Positions 35,730-44,934 of a stretch of 64,000 bases of DNA are shown here, piece by piece (the first letter of the stretch is position 1; each line of letters begins with the position of its first letter). Below the pieces are notes generated by a model. That model made no database searches and was not told the DNA's origin. It saw only the letters and a program-made list of their open reading frames with translations. Both the position numbers and the translations under genes were made by a program. The stretch is from Symsagittifera roscoffensis (lineage: Eukaryota; Xenacoelomorpha; Acoela; Convolutidae), in the NCBI RefSeq assembly GCF_963678635.1, contig NW_026971233.1:273342-337341 (forward strand), read 5' to 3'.

Positions 35730-36808
35730 CTGGACATCCCATGGGTACGTTTTTCAGTAAGGCTGCAAAAATGGTCACATTAGTGATCAACTTGATTGTC
35801 CATTTCGAATTTTGTCTCTCTTGTGTACAAATTTCAATGATATCTTGCTTATTGACCTTGTTTTGTATAGTTGTCAAGTCTGATTTAGTACAAAGTAGTA
35901 TAGATTTATCAAAGAGTGTGTTATTTTCAAGAGCGTAGAAATAACGATATTCGCTTGTTTCTATATTACGTAACACAAATCCCAAGGCAATGTTGATTTT
36001 TGCTGCACAATCAAGTTTTCAAAGTCTTGCTCCATTTTTTCATTAACTAGATTAGGATCTAGTTTTGAAAGTTGAAAATTGAATACTTTGTGGCGTCCAT
36101 TCTCCATCTCAGTATCTGTCAAGAAGTGTTGACAGGCATTCAACTCATCTTCTAGCTGATCACTATCCTCCTCGTTTTTCAAGATTTTATTCAAATCAGC
36201 AACAGAATCACTCGTTTTTTTTCGCTTTCATTCCGTGATCCTTCTTGCGATGCTGTTGAAGTGAATAATAGCTTGGAAATTCTTTCTCACACGATACACA
36301 CTTTGTTGACTTTAGGTTTGACTTTACGTGCTTCTTGCTCGTATGGAAATTCATTTCTTGCTGGTTGTATGTACAAACTACATTCCGGACAAGAAATAAC
36401 TCCTCGCACACAACTCTTTCGATGTCGCGCAGCATTTATACGAACATACATCTTACTACAGTCCTCGCATTTCTTTTTCTCACTCCTGTTGAGTGCTGGC
36501 ATCTGAAAAAAAGTAGGATATTTAGTGTGTATCAAAATAAATGAAAGTACGTGGTACCTACAAAATTGGGAGATTTAAAAAGTCCCAAAAAACATTCGAT
36601 TATTTATACTTACTTTGATTAGTTCAAATTTATTGAAATTTATCTCAAGTAGTTATACAAAGTATAGAGCAGTTGCTTTTAACGTAAAGAAGATCAGAAT
36701 AAAATGCGTTTTATTTACTTTTACTTAGAGAAAATCAACCAATCAGAGTTGAGTATTCTTTTATTAACACTGTTTGTTGGAAATCAACCAATCAGAATCA
36801 TTGATTTC
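35730..36808 (-). repeat. polB 5' module, copy 3 of 3, outermost (1,079 bp)
   Basis: Outermost copy, therefore carrying the original promoter side. Coding pieces are 36,535-36,287 (start of the predicted protein; C-x2-C and C-x2-C pairs), 36,435-36,208 (C2H2-like finger), 36,194-35,961 (acidic) and 35,985-35,719. Upstream, 36,545-36,808 is AT-rich with CCAATCA boxes near 36,739 and 36,788. The zinc fingers probably bind nucleic acid; their role in Polintons is not established. Confidence 0.9.
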
Positions 36809-37983
36809 CTAGAAGTGAACTGTTTATTATTTAAAAAACAAACTTTAATCATTATTTGAAAAATTTCTATCAAAAAACATTTGAGCTTCCTCGAGTTACT
36901 TTACAAGAAAAAGGAAAAAATTCCAATTGATTTTTTTATTGATGAAATAGATGTTGACTCTTACTTTTTTCATAATTTTTTGGACGTCTTTATTGTAGAA
37001 AATAGAGTTATCTGACTAAATAAAGGTCTCTTCAGAGAAACTTACTCAATCAAAGAGTTTACTTTTGATTCACATATTGCGGATCAAAGTCTTAAACTTA
37101 CGGCTGAATTACACCTCACAAGGAAAGAAATTTTGTTTATTCTCGAGAACTTGAAATTAATCAAAAAGTCGTACGATAATACATCAAAAACTCTTTTTAT
37201 CCCCTATACAAAATCCAAATTTGTAAAAACGCCTCAGCAAAGTTCTTTATTCCTTCATTTCTTTAAGGATTTTCAAAGTTCAAAATCTTACTTGATTCGG
37301 TTTTGAATCAGATTTCCAGAAGTTTGCTTTGAAAAATTCCTCAACTTTGAGTTATCTTCCCAAATTTACATTAAAATTAAATAACTTGACTATCTACTCA
37401 AAAATCAGCAATTTTTAGTTGATTACATACAAAAAATTCAATTAAGTTGATGAAAAAAAATGCAGAGATGTTACTTTTATTAATTTTCTTTCTTTTGTTA
37501 CTTATATCAGCAATATTTTTTATTTTTATTGCGAACAATTTTTGGTCCTTTATTTTTGCAATTGCTTTTGTGTATATATTTACTTATTTGGTAGATTTAA
37601 GCCCTTAAACATTTATCTGATTGGATACGACAACTGGAACAAAAAAGAACACTTTTGTGATTGGAAACGACAATACTCAAAATGGAGCTTTGTTTCCGAT
37701 TGGACACAACTTTTATCCAAGAATCCCAGAAAAGGAAGTTGAAATCTGATTGGACACGACTACAATCCTAATAAGGAAAATCAATTCTGATTGGTCAAAC
37801 CCACACATTCGAGATGAAGATACCCCTAACTCCTTACTAAAAATCATTTTAATTTCAACTTAACTACCGTCAACTACCTGTTCTCTTAGCTCTAAATACC
37901 TTAATTTCAACTAATCTTCCGTCAGCTACCCTTCTCTGAGCTCTTTCTTGTTTTTACTCTTTAACTCAGTTTATTGCTCAAAA
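36809..37983. promoter_or_regulatory. Divergent intergenic region with CCAAT-type boxes
   Basis: Lies between the leftward polB and the rightward gene set. On the plus side are five GATTGG (inverted CCAAT) words at 37,619, 37,659, 37,698, 37,748 and 37,789, spaced 40, 39, 50 and 41 bp, each followed by a related acac.ac.ac tail. On the polB side are paired CCAATCA boxes in each 1,079-bp module. Such boxes bind NF-Y in animals. A second short duplication (taccgtcaactacc type) lies at 37,860-37,945. The segment 36,830-37,600 is otherwise featureless and AT-rich. Confidence 0.5.
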
Positions 37984-38491
37984 TGATCTTCTCAGTGCAA
38001 AACAGCAATCTCATGTACTCTGTAGAAATTTCGCCTGATCTAGTACAATTTCAAGTGCGAGAAAAAGTCTCTGGAGTTTTTCCGGCACGAATGGATATCC
38101 CAATCTAAGTCTGGCACATGGTGGAAGTGATGCGAAGGGATTTCAACGAACATCATATGATGCAAGTTCCCATCACAGAGAACCAACTTGGAACAATGCA
38201 AATGATGTGGGAATGAACTATCCCGAGATTCCGGACTCAAGATTTGTGGCTCAACCAGTCGACGACTTCCTCTTTCCTTGGGAGGAGGAAGGATCAGTCG
38301 AAAACCCCATCACAATAGATGAAGATGAGGGTTTCTCAGAAAAAATGACGCCTCAAAACACTCCTCCACAACAACCACCAGCAATGGAACCTCATTCAGC
38401 TCTGCTTTCTATAGAGAACCTCCAGAACTCTTCTGCTGCTCAACAGCTCTTTGATAAAATGTTTTTGTATATAAAGGTTGTTTGGTATTGA
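37984..38491 (+). pseudogene. Small Polinton ORF of unknown function, frameshifted
   Basis: First plus-strand gene of the element. An ATG at 37,984 opens 40 codons that end at TAA (38,103). In another frame the reading continues from about 38,110 to 38,491 with acidic, proline-rich sequence (FPWEEEGSVENPITIDEDEG; TPQNTPPQQPP). It is low-complexity and probably disordered, so homology is hard to judge. The 3' end may be a splice site (TATAAAG/GTTGTT) rather than a stop. I do not recognise the protein. Confidence 0.4.
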
Positions 38492-38700
38492 CTTTGTTTT
38501 CTGTAATTAATTTATTCAATTTTATTTTAATTATGAGAATAGATGAGAGGATCAGGGTAAACCATTGAAAAACAATTAGAATTTAGTTAAGTGCTCCAAA
38601 CTCGCACACAAGTTAAAAAATTTGATTAATTTTTGAACACGTATTCGAAAAACCACTGGAAAAACTGTACACAAGAAAAAAGTTACCTAGTCGATATTGC
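38492..38700. other. AT-rich spacer in the Polinton
   Basis: Nothing recognised. Confidence 0.4.
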
Positions 38701-39170
38701 ATCTTGTACACACTTTTAGCACTTTGTAGAAAAAATTGAAACATTTTTCGCATTTTGTCGAAAAAAAGTAAAACCCTTTTCGCATTTTGTCGAAAAAAGT
38801 AAAACATTTTTCGCATTTGGTCAAAAAAATTGAAACAATTTTTGCATTTTATCAAAAAAATTGAAACAATTTCCGCATTTTATCGAAAAAAGTAAAACAC
38901 TTTTTGCATTTTGTTGAAAAAATTGAAACACTTTTCGCATTTTACCGAAAAAAGTAAAACACTTTTCGCATTTAGTCGAAAAAAGTGAAACATTTTTTAC
39001 ATTTGTAGTAAAAAAGTGAAACATTTTTCGCATCTTGTTAAAAAAAGTGAAACACTATTCGCATCTTCTCAAAAAATTGAAACACTTTTCGCATTTTGTC
39101 AAAAAAATTGAAACACTTTTTACAACTTCTTAAAAAAATTGAAACGTTTTTTGCGCTTTCTTGAAAATCA
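38701..39170. repeat. Minisatellite, unit 31-33 bp, about 14 copies
   Basis: Direct repeats of a unit containing cgcattttgtcgaaaaaa followed by gtgaaacacttt or ttgaaacattt. Units vary in length by 1-3 bases and in about 10-20% of positions. The apparent minus-strand protein (KMRKVFQFF repeats) follows from the array and is not credible as a gene. Confidence 0.9.
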
Positions 39171-39915
39171 AAAGAAATATTACATCTTTCTTATATGTTT
39201 GAAAAACTTTTTGCAAACTTTTCGACAACGGTGATTTTTTTTGGTAATTTCTTAAGCATATGAGAAAAAATAGATGGATTATCAAAAGTTTTTTATTGAA
39301 AAATTGACATGATTACTATTTACAAATCCATAACCATCAATAAAACAGTCAATTAATTTTAACAAATCATGTTCATATTTTGAGTTTTGTACTTGACGAA
39401 CTCATTCTAGAAAACTGAACCAATAGTTTGTGTGGAAGCTAGTTTCTGGTTAGAACATAAATAGTGACATTTGAATTTTTTGCGTAATGTCTTTTCTTTG
39501 CAACACTTGGCAATTTTTCTGCTCCTTTCCATTTCAAATTGTGATGAACAGCGCGGTCAAGTTGATTGAAAACTTCGCCAGTTGATGAAATATTATCGAA
39601 TAAAATCTGTATTTGTACAGAGTGTAAAGACAATCGATATTTTGGTATGTGAAATGAAAATTACCCAATCGTTGTAAAATTTGATCGAAAGATGAACCAA
39701 TCAGAAGTATGTGGAACTTACAATTTTCCAAATAACATTAAGAATTGTGGGTAGAGACACAAAAATTATTGGTTACTATATATTTTTCGTAAAAATCACT
39801 GGAAACGGAAATAAATAGCGATTTTTGACAATACTCTGAATAAAAGCTGGGAATAAAAGCTGCGAATAAAAACATCCCAATCTTTTTGGTGTACATAGCA
39901 TCTTCATTGAATCAA
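39171..39915. other. AT-rich spacer in the Polinton
   Basis: Further CCAAT-type words (about 39,418, 39,664 and 39,694) and a triple near-repeat of ggaataaaagctg at 39,836-39,870. Short minus-strand open stretches have no motif. It may be upstream control DNA for the ATPase-integrase gene group. Confidence 0.4.
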
Positions 39916-40319
39916 TTGGAGCAGTGGTTACGAAAAATATACTGAACTTGAAAAAAATTTGAAAAATCTAGAAGCCACAGAACCGGAATTTTTTGCAAAA
40001 AGTTATGAAAAATGTAAGATTCTGTCAGAATTTTTAGAAACAAAGATTAATATTTTGGATCACTACGCTTACCCTAAAGTTCAGTTTTTGATATTCAAAG
40101 ATGAAGAACATGATTCGAGGTGTAGCAACTACACATTTCGTCATGCAAAAACTCTTCACTGTGCAGAAAGAAAAGCAAAAAAATCATGAACGAAAATCAT
40201 GGAAATTGTTTGGACGTACATGTAATAGATCTTTTTTAGTTTTTTTTGTGCCAATTTTTTGTTATAGTTTTGATGTTAGTATGTGCAATCGTTCGAATAA
40301 TGATATCCACAACATGTGA
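39916..40319 (+). pseudogene. Small Polinton ORF, frameshifted, possible membrane segment
   Basis: Unrecognised. The first frame (from about 39,926, no ATG seen; stop at 40,189) is charged and helical (YEKYTELEKNLKNLEATEPE...). An overlapping frame (40,101-40,319) continues with a basic stretch and one hydrophobic segment (SFLVFFVPIFCYSF). Both may be one gene broken near 40,100. Position just upstream of the ATPase suggests a Polinton accessory protein. Confidence 0.35.
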
Positions 40320-40381
40320 ACAAACAACAATTTGGGTAGCTATTTTAACAAGTACAGTCGGTTATATTCTACCTTCTCCAA

Positions 40382-41037
40382 AGCTATGAAAAAAATATTT
40401 ATACCAAAGAACGAATTTTTATTTCCCTAGTTGGACCAAGTCGATCTGGAAAATCTCATCTTATTTTTGATTGGTTGAAAATTGGTACTTTTCAACCAGC
40501 ATTCGACCAAATTTTTATCAACATTATCAACCTCTTCATAGTCAAATGCAAAGAAAAAACCTTAAATTTATCCAAGGAGTAGACTTTGACTTGATTGAAA
40601 ATCTTCCCAATAACGGAACTAAGTATTTGCTTATATTTGATGATTCTTGAAAGAGTGGTATCAAGATGCAACATCCGTTCCTTATGGTCAGTTACTTATT
40701 GATTTAACCCAAAAAACAGTTGATTCACTTAGGTATTGTTCTAATAGTGGGTCGTTCCAACAAAGTTTTACTTACCAGCTGGAATAGAGACAAGATTTTG
40801 GACGATGAGTACAGAATACGTCTCTATTCTCCCAATATTTCAAAAATTTTCCCTAAGGCTTCGAAAACAATTCATTCTCAATTGCCCAAAAGATTTCATT
40901 CAGTTTCTGAGCGAGTGTTAAGTAAACCTATTAAGAGGAGAGCTTCGAGATCTTCGGAAAGAAGACGTAGCAAAATATCGAAAAGAATTTTCAGAACTAA
41001 CACAAAAAAGAACTCCTCTACACAAAAGAAGAATTAA
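40382..41037 (+). pseudogene. Polinton packaging-type ATPase (FtsK/A32-like), broken
   Basis: P-loop ATPase of the FtsK-HerA type found in Polintons and thought to drive genome packaging. The Walker A block FISLVGPSRSGKSHLIFDWL starts at 40,418. A Walker B-like block (TKYLLIFDDS) lies at about 40,617-40,650, followed at once by a TGA. Between them the frame shifts at least once (after FDQIF, about 40,515). Downstream, 40,720-41,037 reads a HLGI block and then a basic, Ser/Arg-rich C-terminus. At least two frameshifts and one stop make it inactive. It lies immediately before the conserved ORF and the integrase, same strand. Confidence 0.75.
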
Positions 41038-41113
41038 TTTAAGTTCAACTAAAGGGTTACAATTGATATCTATCATCACCCCTTTTGTCATTATCTATCA
41101 ACGATTGACATAG

Positions 41114-41524
41114 TATGGAACAATTTGTTCTACTTCCGTACTCAGTTTATCAATCACAAAGTACACTTCCAAGAAATCAAAATTTGGAACAAAAGCAAGA
41201 AAAAGAGGATATTGTACCAAAAACTTTGATTCTGTTTACATTGCTGTGAATGCGAGGTTGAAAACGAGCAACAATAAGCACATTATTGATTTACTTTTGA
41301 ATTCTCCTAGAATTAAACTCAGCCAGTCAGACAAAATTATATTAGATAACCGAGATACAAAAAAATCTATTGTAGACTTTGTGTGTGCACTAAAGCGAAA
41401 AATTACCGATTTTCCAGATATTTACTTCTTTGTTCTGGAAGCAACTCTACTTCCTCCTAAACTTGTTATTAACAAGAAAGCCAATGCAAAAGATAGAGGA
41501 ACTTGGATCCCTTTCAAAATCTGA
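41114..41524 (+). pseudogene. Conserved Polinton protein of unknown function, one frameshift
   Basis: ATG at 41,114 opens about 44 codons (MEQFVLLPYSVYQSQ...) ending in a TGA at 41,248. The homologous continuation lies in another frame (41,230-41,524) with IIDLLLNSPRIKLSQSD, KIILDNRDTKKSIVDFV and DIYFFVLEATLLPPKLV, ending GTWIPFKI. This pattern of a LL-SPR-IKLS-D and IILD-x-D core is one I associate with Polinton-linked animal proteins of unknown role, possibly virion-related. Its 3' end overlaps the integrase start by 40 bp in another frame. Confidence 0.6.
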
Positions 41525-42428
41525 AAAGGTAAGACTTAACAGATTGTATTCTAGGGGCAGTGCTGCTTACGATTCTATTCAAAACTTGAGTAAAGCGAGT
41601 GGTTTATCAAAAAAGAAGGTAGAAAAGTTTTTACAAACCAATACATCGTATACAAAATTTGGTCCATCGTATACAAATTTCCGAAGACTTCAAGCTTTTT
41701 CTAAATATATCAATGAAATCTGGTGTATGGACTTGGCTTTTGTAGACAAGTTAGCCAGTCAAAACAATGAAGTCAAGTATTTATTAGTTGCTGTAGATAT
41801 TTTTTCGAGATTTGTCAGAGTTCAAACAATGAAAACAAACTATGCCGAAGACACTTTACAAGCTTTCAGAAAAATGGTTTCTCGAAAAAACATTCCTGAA
41901 AAACTTTGGGTTGATAAAGGAACAGAATATGGGGGAACTTTTAAAAAAATTTGCCAGGAGAAAGACTCCCTGCAAATGGAATTTTGCAATTGAAATTTAC
42001 TCAACAATGAGTGAAACAAAAGCTGCATTCGCAGAGAGAGCAATTCAGTCTCTAAAAAACACAATATATCGTTACATTGAAGACCATAGTGAAAAATTTG
42101 TCCCCAAATTGCAGCAATTTGTTTCTACATTGAACTGCCGCAAAAATCGACCAATTGGAAAATCTCCCAGAGATGTGAAAAACTGTGATTTTTTATCAAT
42201 TTTGTACAACTTTGAAAAACAATTTTCAAAAACAAATCATTCGAGAAAAATACTAAACCAAAATTCAAAATTGGAGATAGAGTAGTTTATGATCCCATAC
42301 TCTAAATCGAAACTTGCAGGGAACCTGCTCATTACAATTACTTGAAAACTATAGCAAAAACCTTTATCATTCCATCTCGTCAAAACCAGTTTATTCAGGA
42401 AAATGTTTTCAATAATGCCCCAATTAGA
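41485..42428 (+). pseudogene. int: Polinton retroviral-type integrase, broken
   Basis: Integrase of the DDE superfamily, joins Polinton ends to target DNA. The ATG at 41,485 overlaps the upstream ORF. A basic N-terminal helical region is followed by the core: IWCMDLAFVD (Asp about residue 83), KLWVDKGTEYGG (Asp about 144). In the next frame comes TKAAFAERAIQSLKNTIYRY with the catalytic Glu near 42,033. The frame changes near 41,960-41,990, where the first frame stops. A second change near 42,240 separates the core from a chromo-like end (42,250-42,428, KFKIGDRVVYDP, then HYNYLKTIAKTF). All three catalytic residues survive, but not in one frame. Confidence 0.9.
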
Positions 42429-42442
42429 AGTTAGCTGTTGCG

Positions 42443-43105
42443 ATGAATACAAATTCGGCTGTTGCAGGACCTTTTCATGAAAATCCTTCCAATTATCAAC
42501 AATTTCATTTGAGAGAGCTTAGAATTATTCGGGGCGGAAGAGCAATCATTTCATTAGATACAACTTCTACTTGTCGTCCCTATGTTACAACAATGAAAGC
42601 AATGCAGTTTAACGAAGATTTTCCAGCTCTTCCTATGGAAGATTTTCAAAATCATCATATTCTAGTTTTCGACTTAACTTCACTACAGGATGCAGCTGAA
42701 CAGCTGCATTATCCAGAACTTAGTGGAGAAAGCTTGAGAATAGAAATGTTTTCCCAATTTCCCTTGGAGCAAGTAACGGAAGTGATAGTCTTGGGAGAAA
42801 GACTATCAAACATTCAAATTGACAATTTCGGACCAATCACTAAAAATGTTTATTTTTTTGAGTTTTCAGGTTCCTATAAAAATATTGTAACTTTTTTGGG
42901 ACTTTTCTTTGTTATTATCTCTGTACTATCTATTTTGTTTTTCTTCAGACCTAAAGCTCCAGAAAAAATAGAGAAGGAATGCCGTTTAGTTGAAAATTCG
43001 AGACACTTCTTCAACCTAAACTGTAAAACAGTGTTCAATACACTTTGTCCACTACATAAGTCTTGTGTATGGGACTGTGTTGATTCAATTCCTAAATGTG
43101 TGTAA
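42443..43105 (+). CDS. C-terminal part of Polinton major capsid protein, with unusual tail
   Basis: 220 codons from an ATG with an in-frame stop 18 bp upstream. Residues about 1-140 resemble the C-terminal jelly-roll half of the Polinton major capsid protein (F54H12.2-like family): GPFHENPSNYQQFHLREL, HHILVFDLTSLQDA and SLRIEMFSQFPLEQVTEVIVLG (split here across the start of the motif), then a D-FGPI end. The full protein is normally about three times longer, so the N-terminal half is missing. After a possible acceptor (gttttcag, about 42,870) comes a hydrophobic segment (FLGLFFVIISVLSILFFF), then a Cys-rich tail (NCK, LCPLHKSC, WDC, KC). That tail is not a capsid feature; it may be a separate small membrane protein read through. 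Probably not a working capsid. Confidence 0.7.
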   Translation: MNTNSAVAGPFHENPSNYQQFHLRELRIIRGGRAIISLDTTSTCRPYVTTMKAMQFNEDFPALPMEDFQNHHILVFDLTSLQDAAEQLHYPELSGESLRIEMFSQFPLEQVTEVIVLGERLSNIQIDNFGPITKNVYFFEFSGSYKNIVTFLGLFFVIISVLSILFFFRPKAPEKIEKECRLVENSRHFFNLNCKTVFNTLCPLHKSCVWDCVDSIPKCV

Positions 43106-43165
43106 GTCATTATTCTTTCTTTTTTAACCGAAAGTACACTATCAAACTATCAATTTCATTTTTAG
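43100..43165 (+). other. Possible 66-bp intron or trans-splice acceptor before the protease
   Basis: GTAAGT at 43,100 overlaps the last codons and stop of the capsid-tail ORF; ATTTTTAG ends at about 43,165, 26 bp before the protease ATG. Cis-splicing would end the upstream protein almost at once. Alternatively the acceptor serves the protease messenger alone. Confidence 0.4.
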
Positions 43166-43191
43166 CTGTAAGTCAGCCTACAATTGCAAAG

Positions 43192-43590
43192 ATGGATAAT
43201 TTTTCACTTTTGCAAATTTTTGAAAGAATTCAAGAGCTCACGTTCAAGTACGTGGTATCATACCCTTCTGATACAGTACCTCAACTAACAAAATACTCTT
43301 TTGCAATTATTAACCCAGCCCCAAGCAATGATAGAGGAGAACACCGGGTTATGATTGCTCGACTGGATAAAAGCTACTACTTTGCAGATTCTTTGGGAAG
43401 AAAGAGATCAACTTACACCTTTTTGACGAAAAAGTTTCCACGAATGGTTCCTCGAAAGCTACAAAAGGCTGATAATTTGTGTGGTTTTTACGCAATTTAT
43501 TCAGCATTTCTCCTTTTTAAATTCTTCCAGAAGAACCTAAATAAAGTTCACGATGTGTATGTTTTGAATTTTATCAGTAATTTTATGTAA
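43192..43590 (+). CDS. pro: Polinton cysteine protease (adenain/Ulp1-like)
   Basis: 132 residues from ATG 43,192, undamaged. Adenovirus-type maturation protease family; in Polintons it is presumed to cut capsid precursors. Visible active site: His51 in GEHRVMIA, Asp66 in YFADSLG, Gln91 in PRKLQ and Cys97 in DNLCGFYAIY. That is the order and spacing (His, acid, Gln, Cys) of the family, with the CGFYAI block typical. Shorter than adenovirus proteases (about 200 residues), mainly at the C-terminus. It is the only clearly intact classical Polinton gene here. It lies just after the capsid fragment, same strand, with a T-rich splice acceptor upstream. Confidence 0.9.
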   Translation: MDNFSLLQIFERIQELTFKYVVSYPSDTVPQLTKYSFAIINPAPSNDRGEHRVMIARLDKSYYFADSLGRKRSTYTFLTKKFPRMVPRKLQKADNLCGFYAIYSAFLLFKFFQKNLNKVHDVYVLNFISNFM

Positions 43591-44689
43591 AAGGGCATTT
43601 TTCAATTGTAAGTGTAATTTTTTGCAGTAATTTTACTATACGATGTAGTGATTTGTTTGATTATTTATATAATTTAACTTTTTAAATTCCTTATTTATTT
43701 TACCAAAAGCATCTTACCAACTAACCCTTTGATGAAATACGGAGAATGATGATGGAATATGGATGTTGTAGTCCCCAATTGAAAGAATTAACGATAGAGT
43801 AGATAAAATTACGAAAACTGTAACCAACTTCTAGTAAATTGTATAATTTTCTTAAAAGTTTACTCTGTGAAAGATGGAAAATTATTACACAAAAATAACA
43901 GAACCAAAAAAAAAGTATGATACTATATTTTTCTCAGTGTAAACTTTTACCGTGGTAGAGCAATTGATAAATTTGGATGATAATTTTTTGGAAAATTTGG
44001 AAATTTCAAAGAATTTTTTAAAGATTCAAAACAAAGTGATGAAAGAGAACTGAAATGAATCGTAGCAAGTAATATGACAGAATAAAAAAACCAGTTGAGG
44101 TTAAAATAAGTGAGCTAATTATGTGAAAAAAAATGATAAATTAAGTCATAAAATTACTAAGTGTAATGAACCTGTCATCCGTTCTCCAGATAACCTGGGG
44201 AAAAAAGATTAAGTGGGATATAAAAGTAATCAACCGTGAGGAGCTGTCAAGATTCCCCTGATATCTCGTGGAGTGGAATAACTAACCTGTCAAAGATAAT
44301 CACCTCTTGACAATTTTCCCCTGATATCTTTAGGGAATATAAATAACATGAAATAAGAATTTAAAAGATTCTTTCGAGAAAAAAATGTTCTGTGATTTCT
44401 TAGTTTATAATCCCATACTCTAATTCGAAAATCAATTTTTGTCAAATATTACCATCTTAAACTTACCATCCAGTTTTTTTATTTTTTTTTTCGATTTTTA
44501 ATAAAAAAATGTTTTTTCAAGATAAAAAAGTATTTGCAAGTAAAACTTTTTCAAATTTTCAAAAAATTTTCTGAAACTTACCTTCTGAAAGTTATATACC
44601 CAGTTTTCGTAATACAAGACAGCCCTTACATATCACAAATTGTAGAACTTAGCTAAGAAACGCAAGTATCGGCAAAATCGATCTCAAAA
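43591..44689. other. AT-rich subterminal region of the Polinton
   Basis: No gene seen. It contains a direct near-repeat around gataatcacctcttgacaat and ccctgatatct words (44,200-44,340), and long A and T runs. Confidence 0.5.
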
Positions 44690-44934
44690 ATTTCTTAGAC
44701 ATAGGGAAATCGATACATGGGAAATTGGGGCGCCGAAAAAAACTTACCATCTGAAACTTACCATCTGAAACCTCGTATCTTAATACAATGGGAAACCTAT
44801 TCCCCATCTTAATACATTGGGACATCTATAGCCTATGTTAATACATAGGGTGAAGACCGGATACTCTATAGCCTATGTTAATACATGGGGGTCTTCACCC
44901 CCCCCCCGGCTGAATTCATCCAACATATACTACT
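44690..44934 (-). repeat. Right terminal inverted repeat of the Polinton
   Basis: Inverted partner of 27,963-28,196. It has a C run of 9-10 where the left copy has about 16 G, and ends ...CATATACTACT. Confidence 0.95.

Larger units (their letters stand above)
27963..44934. mobile_element. Polinton/Maverick DNA transposon, 16,972 bp
   Basis: Ends are AGTAGTATATG... and ...CATATACTACT, inside inverted repeats of about 235-245 bp. Flanking hexamers are TGCCCA (27,957-27,962) and TACCCA (44,935-44,940), one mismatch apart; 6-bp duplications and AG...CT ends are the rule for Polintons. The content agrees: protein-primed polB on the minus strand, and ATPase, integrase, capsid fragment and adenain-like protease on the plus strand, with divergent transcription from about 36.8-38 kb. 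No minor capsid (penton) gene is recognised and the major capsid protein is truncated. Length is inflated by about 3.7 kb of internal tandem duplication. As read it cannot move on its own. Confidence 0.95.

Noticed and set aside
38821-39033. Minus-strand protein with repeated KMRKVFQFF units
   Set aside because: Explained fully by the 31-33-bp array; no start context, splice site or conservation of frame between units.
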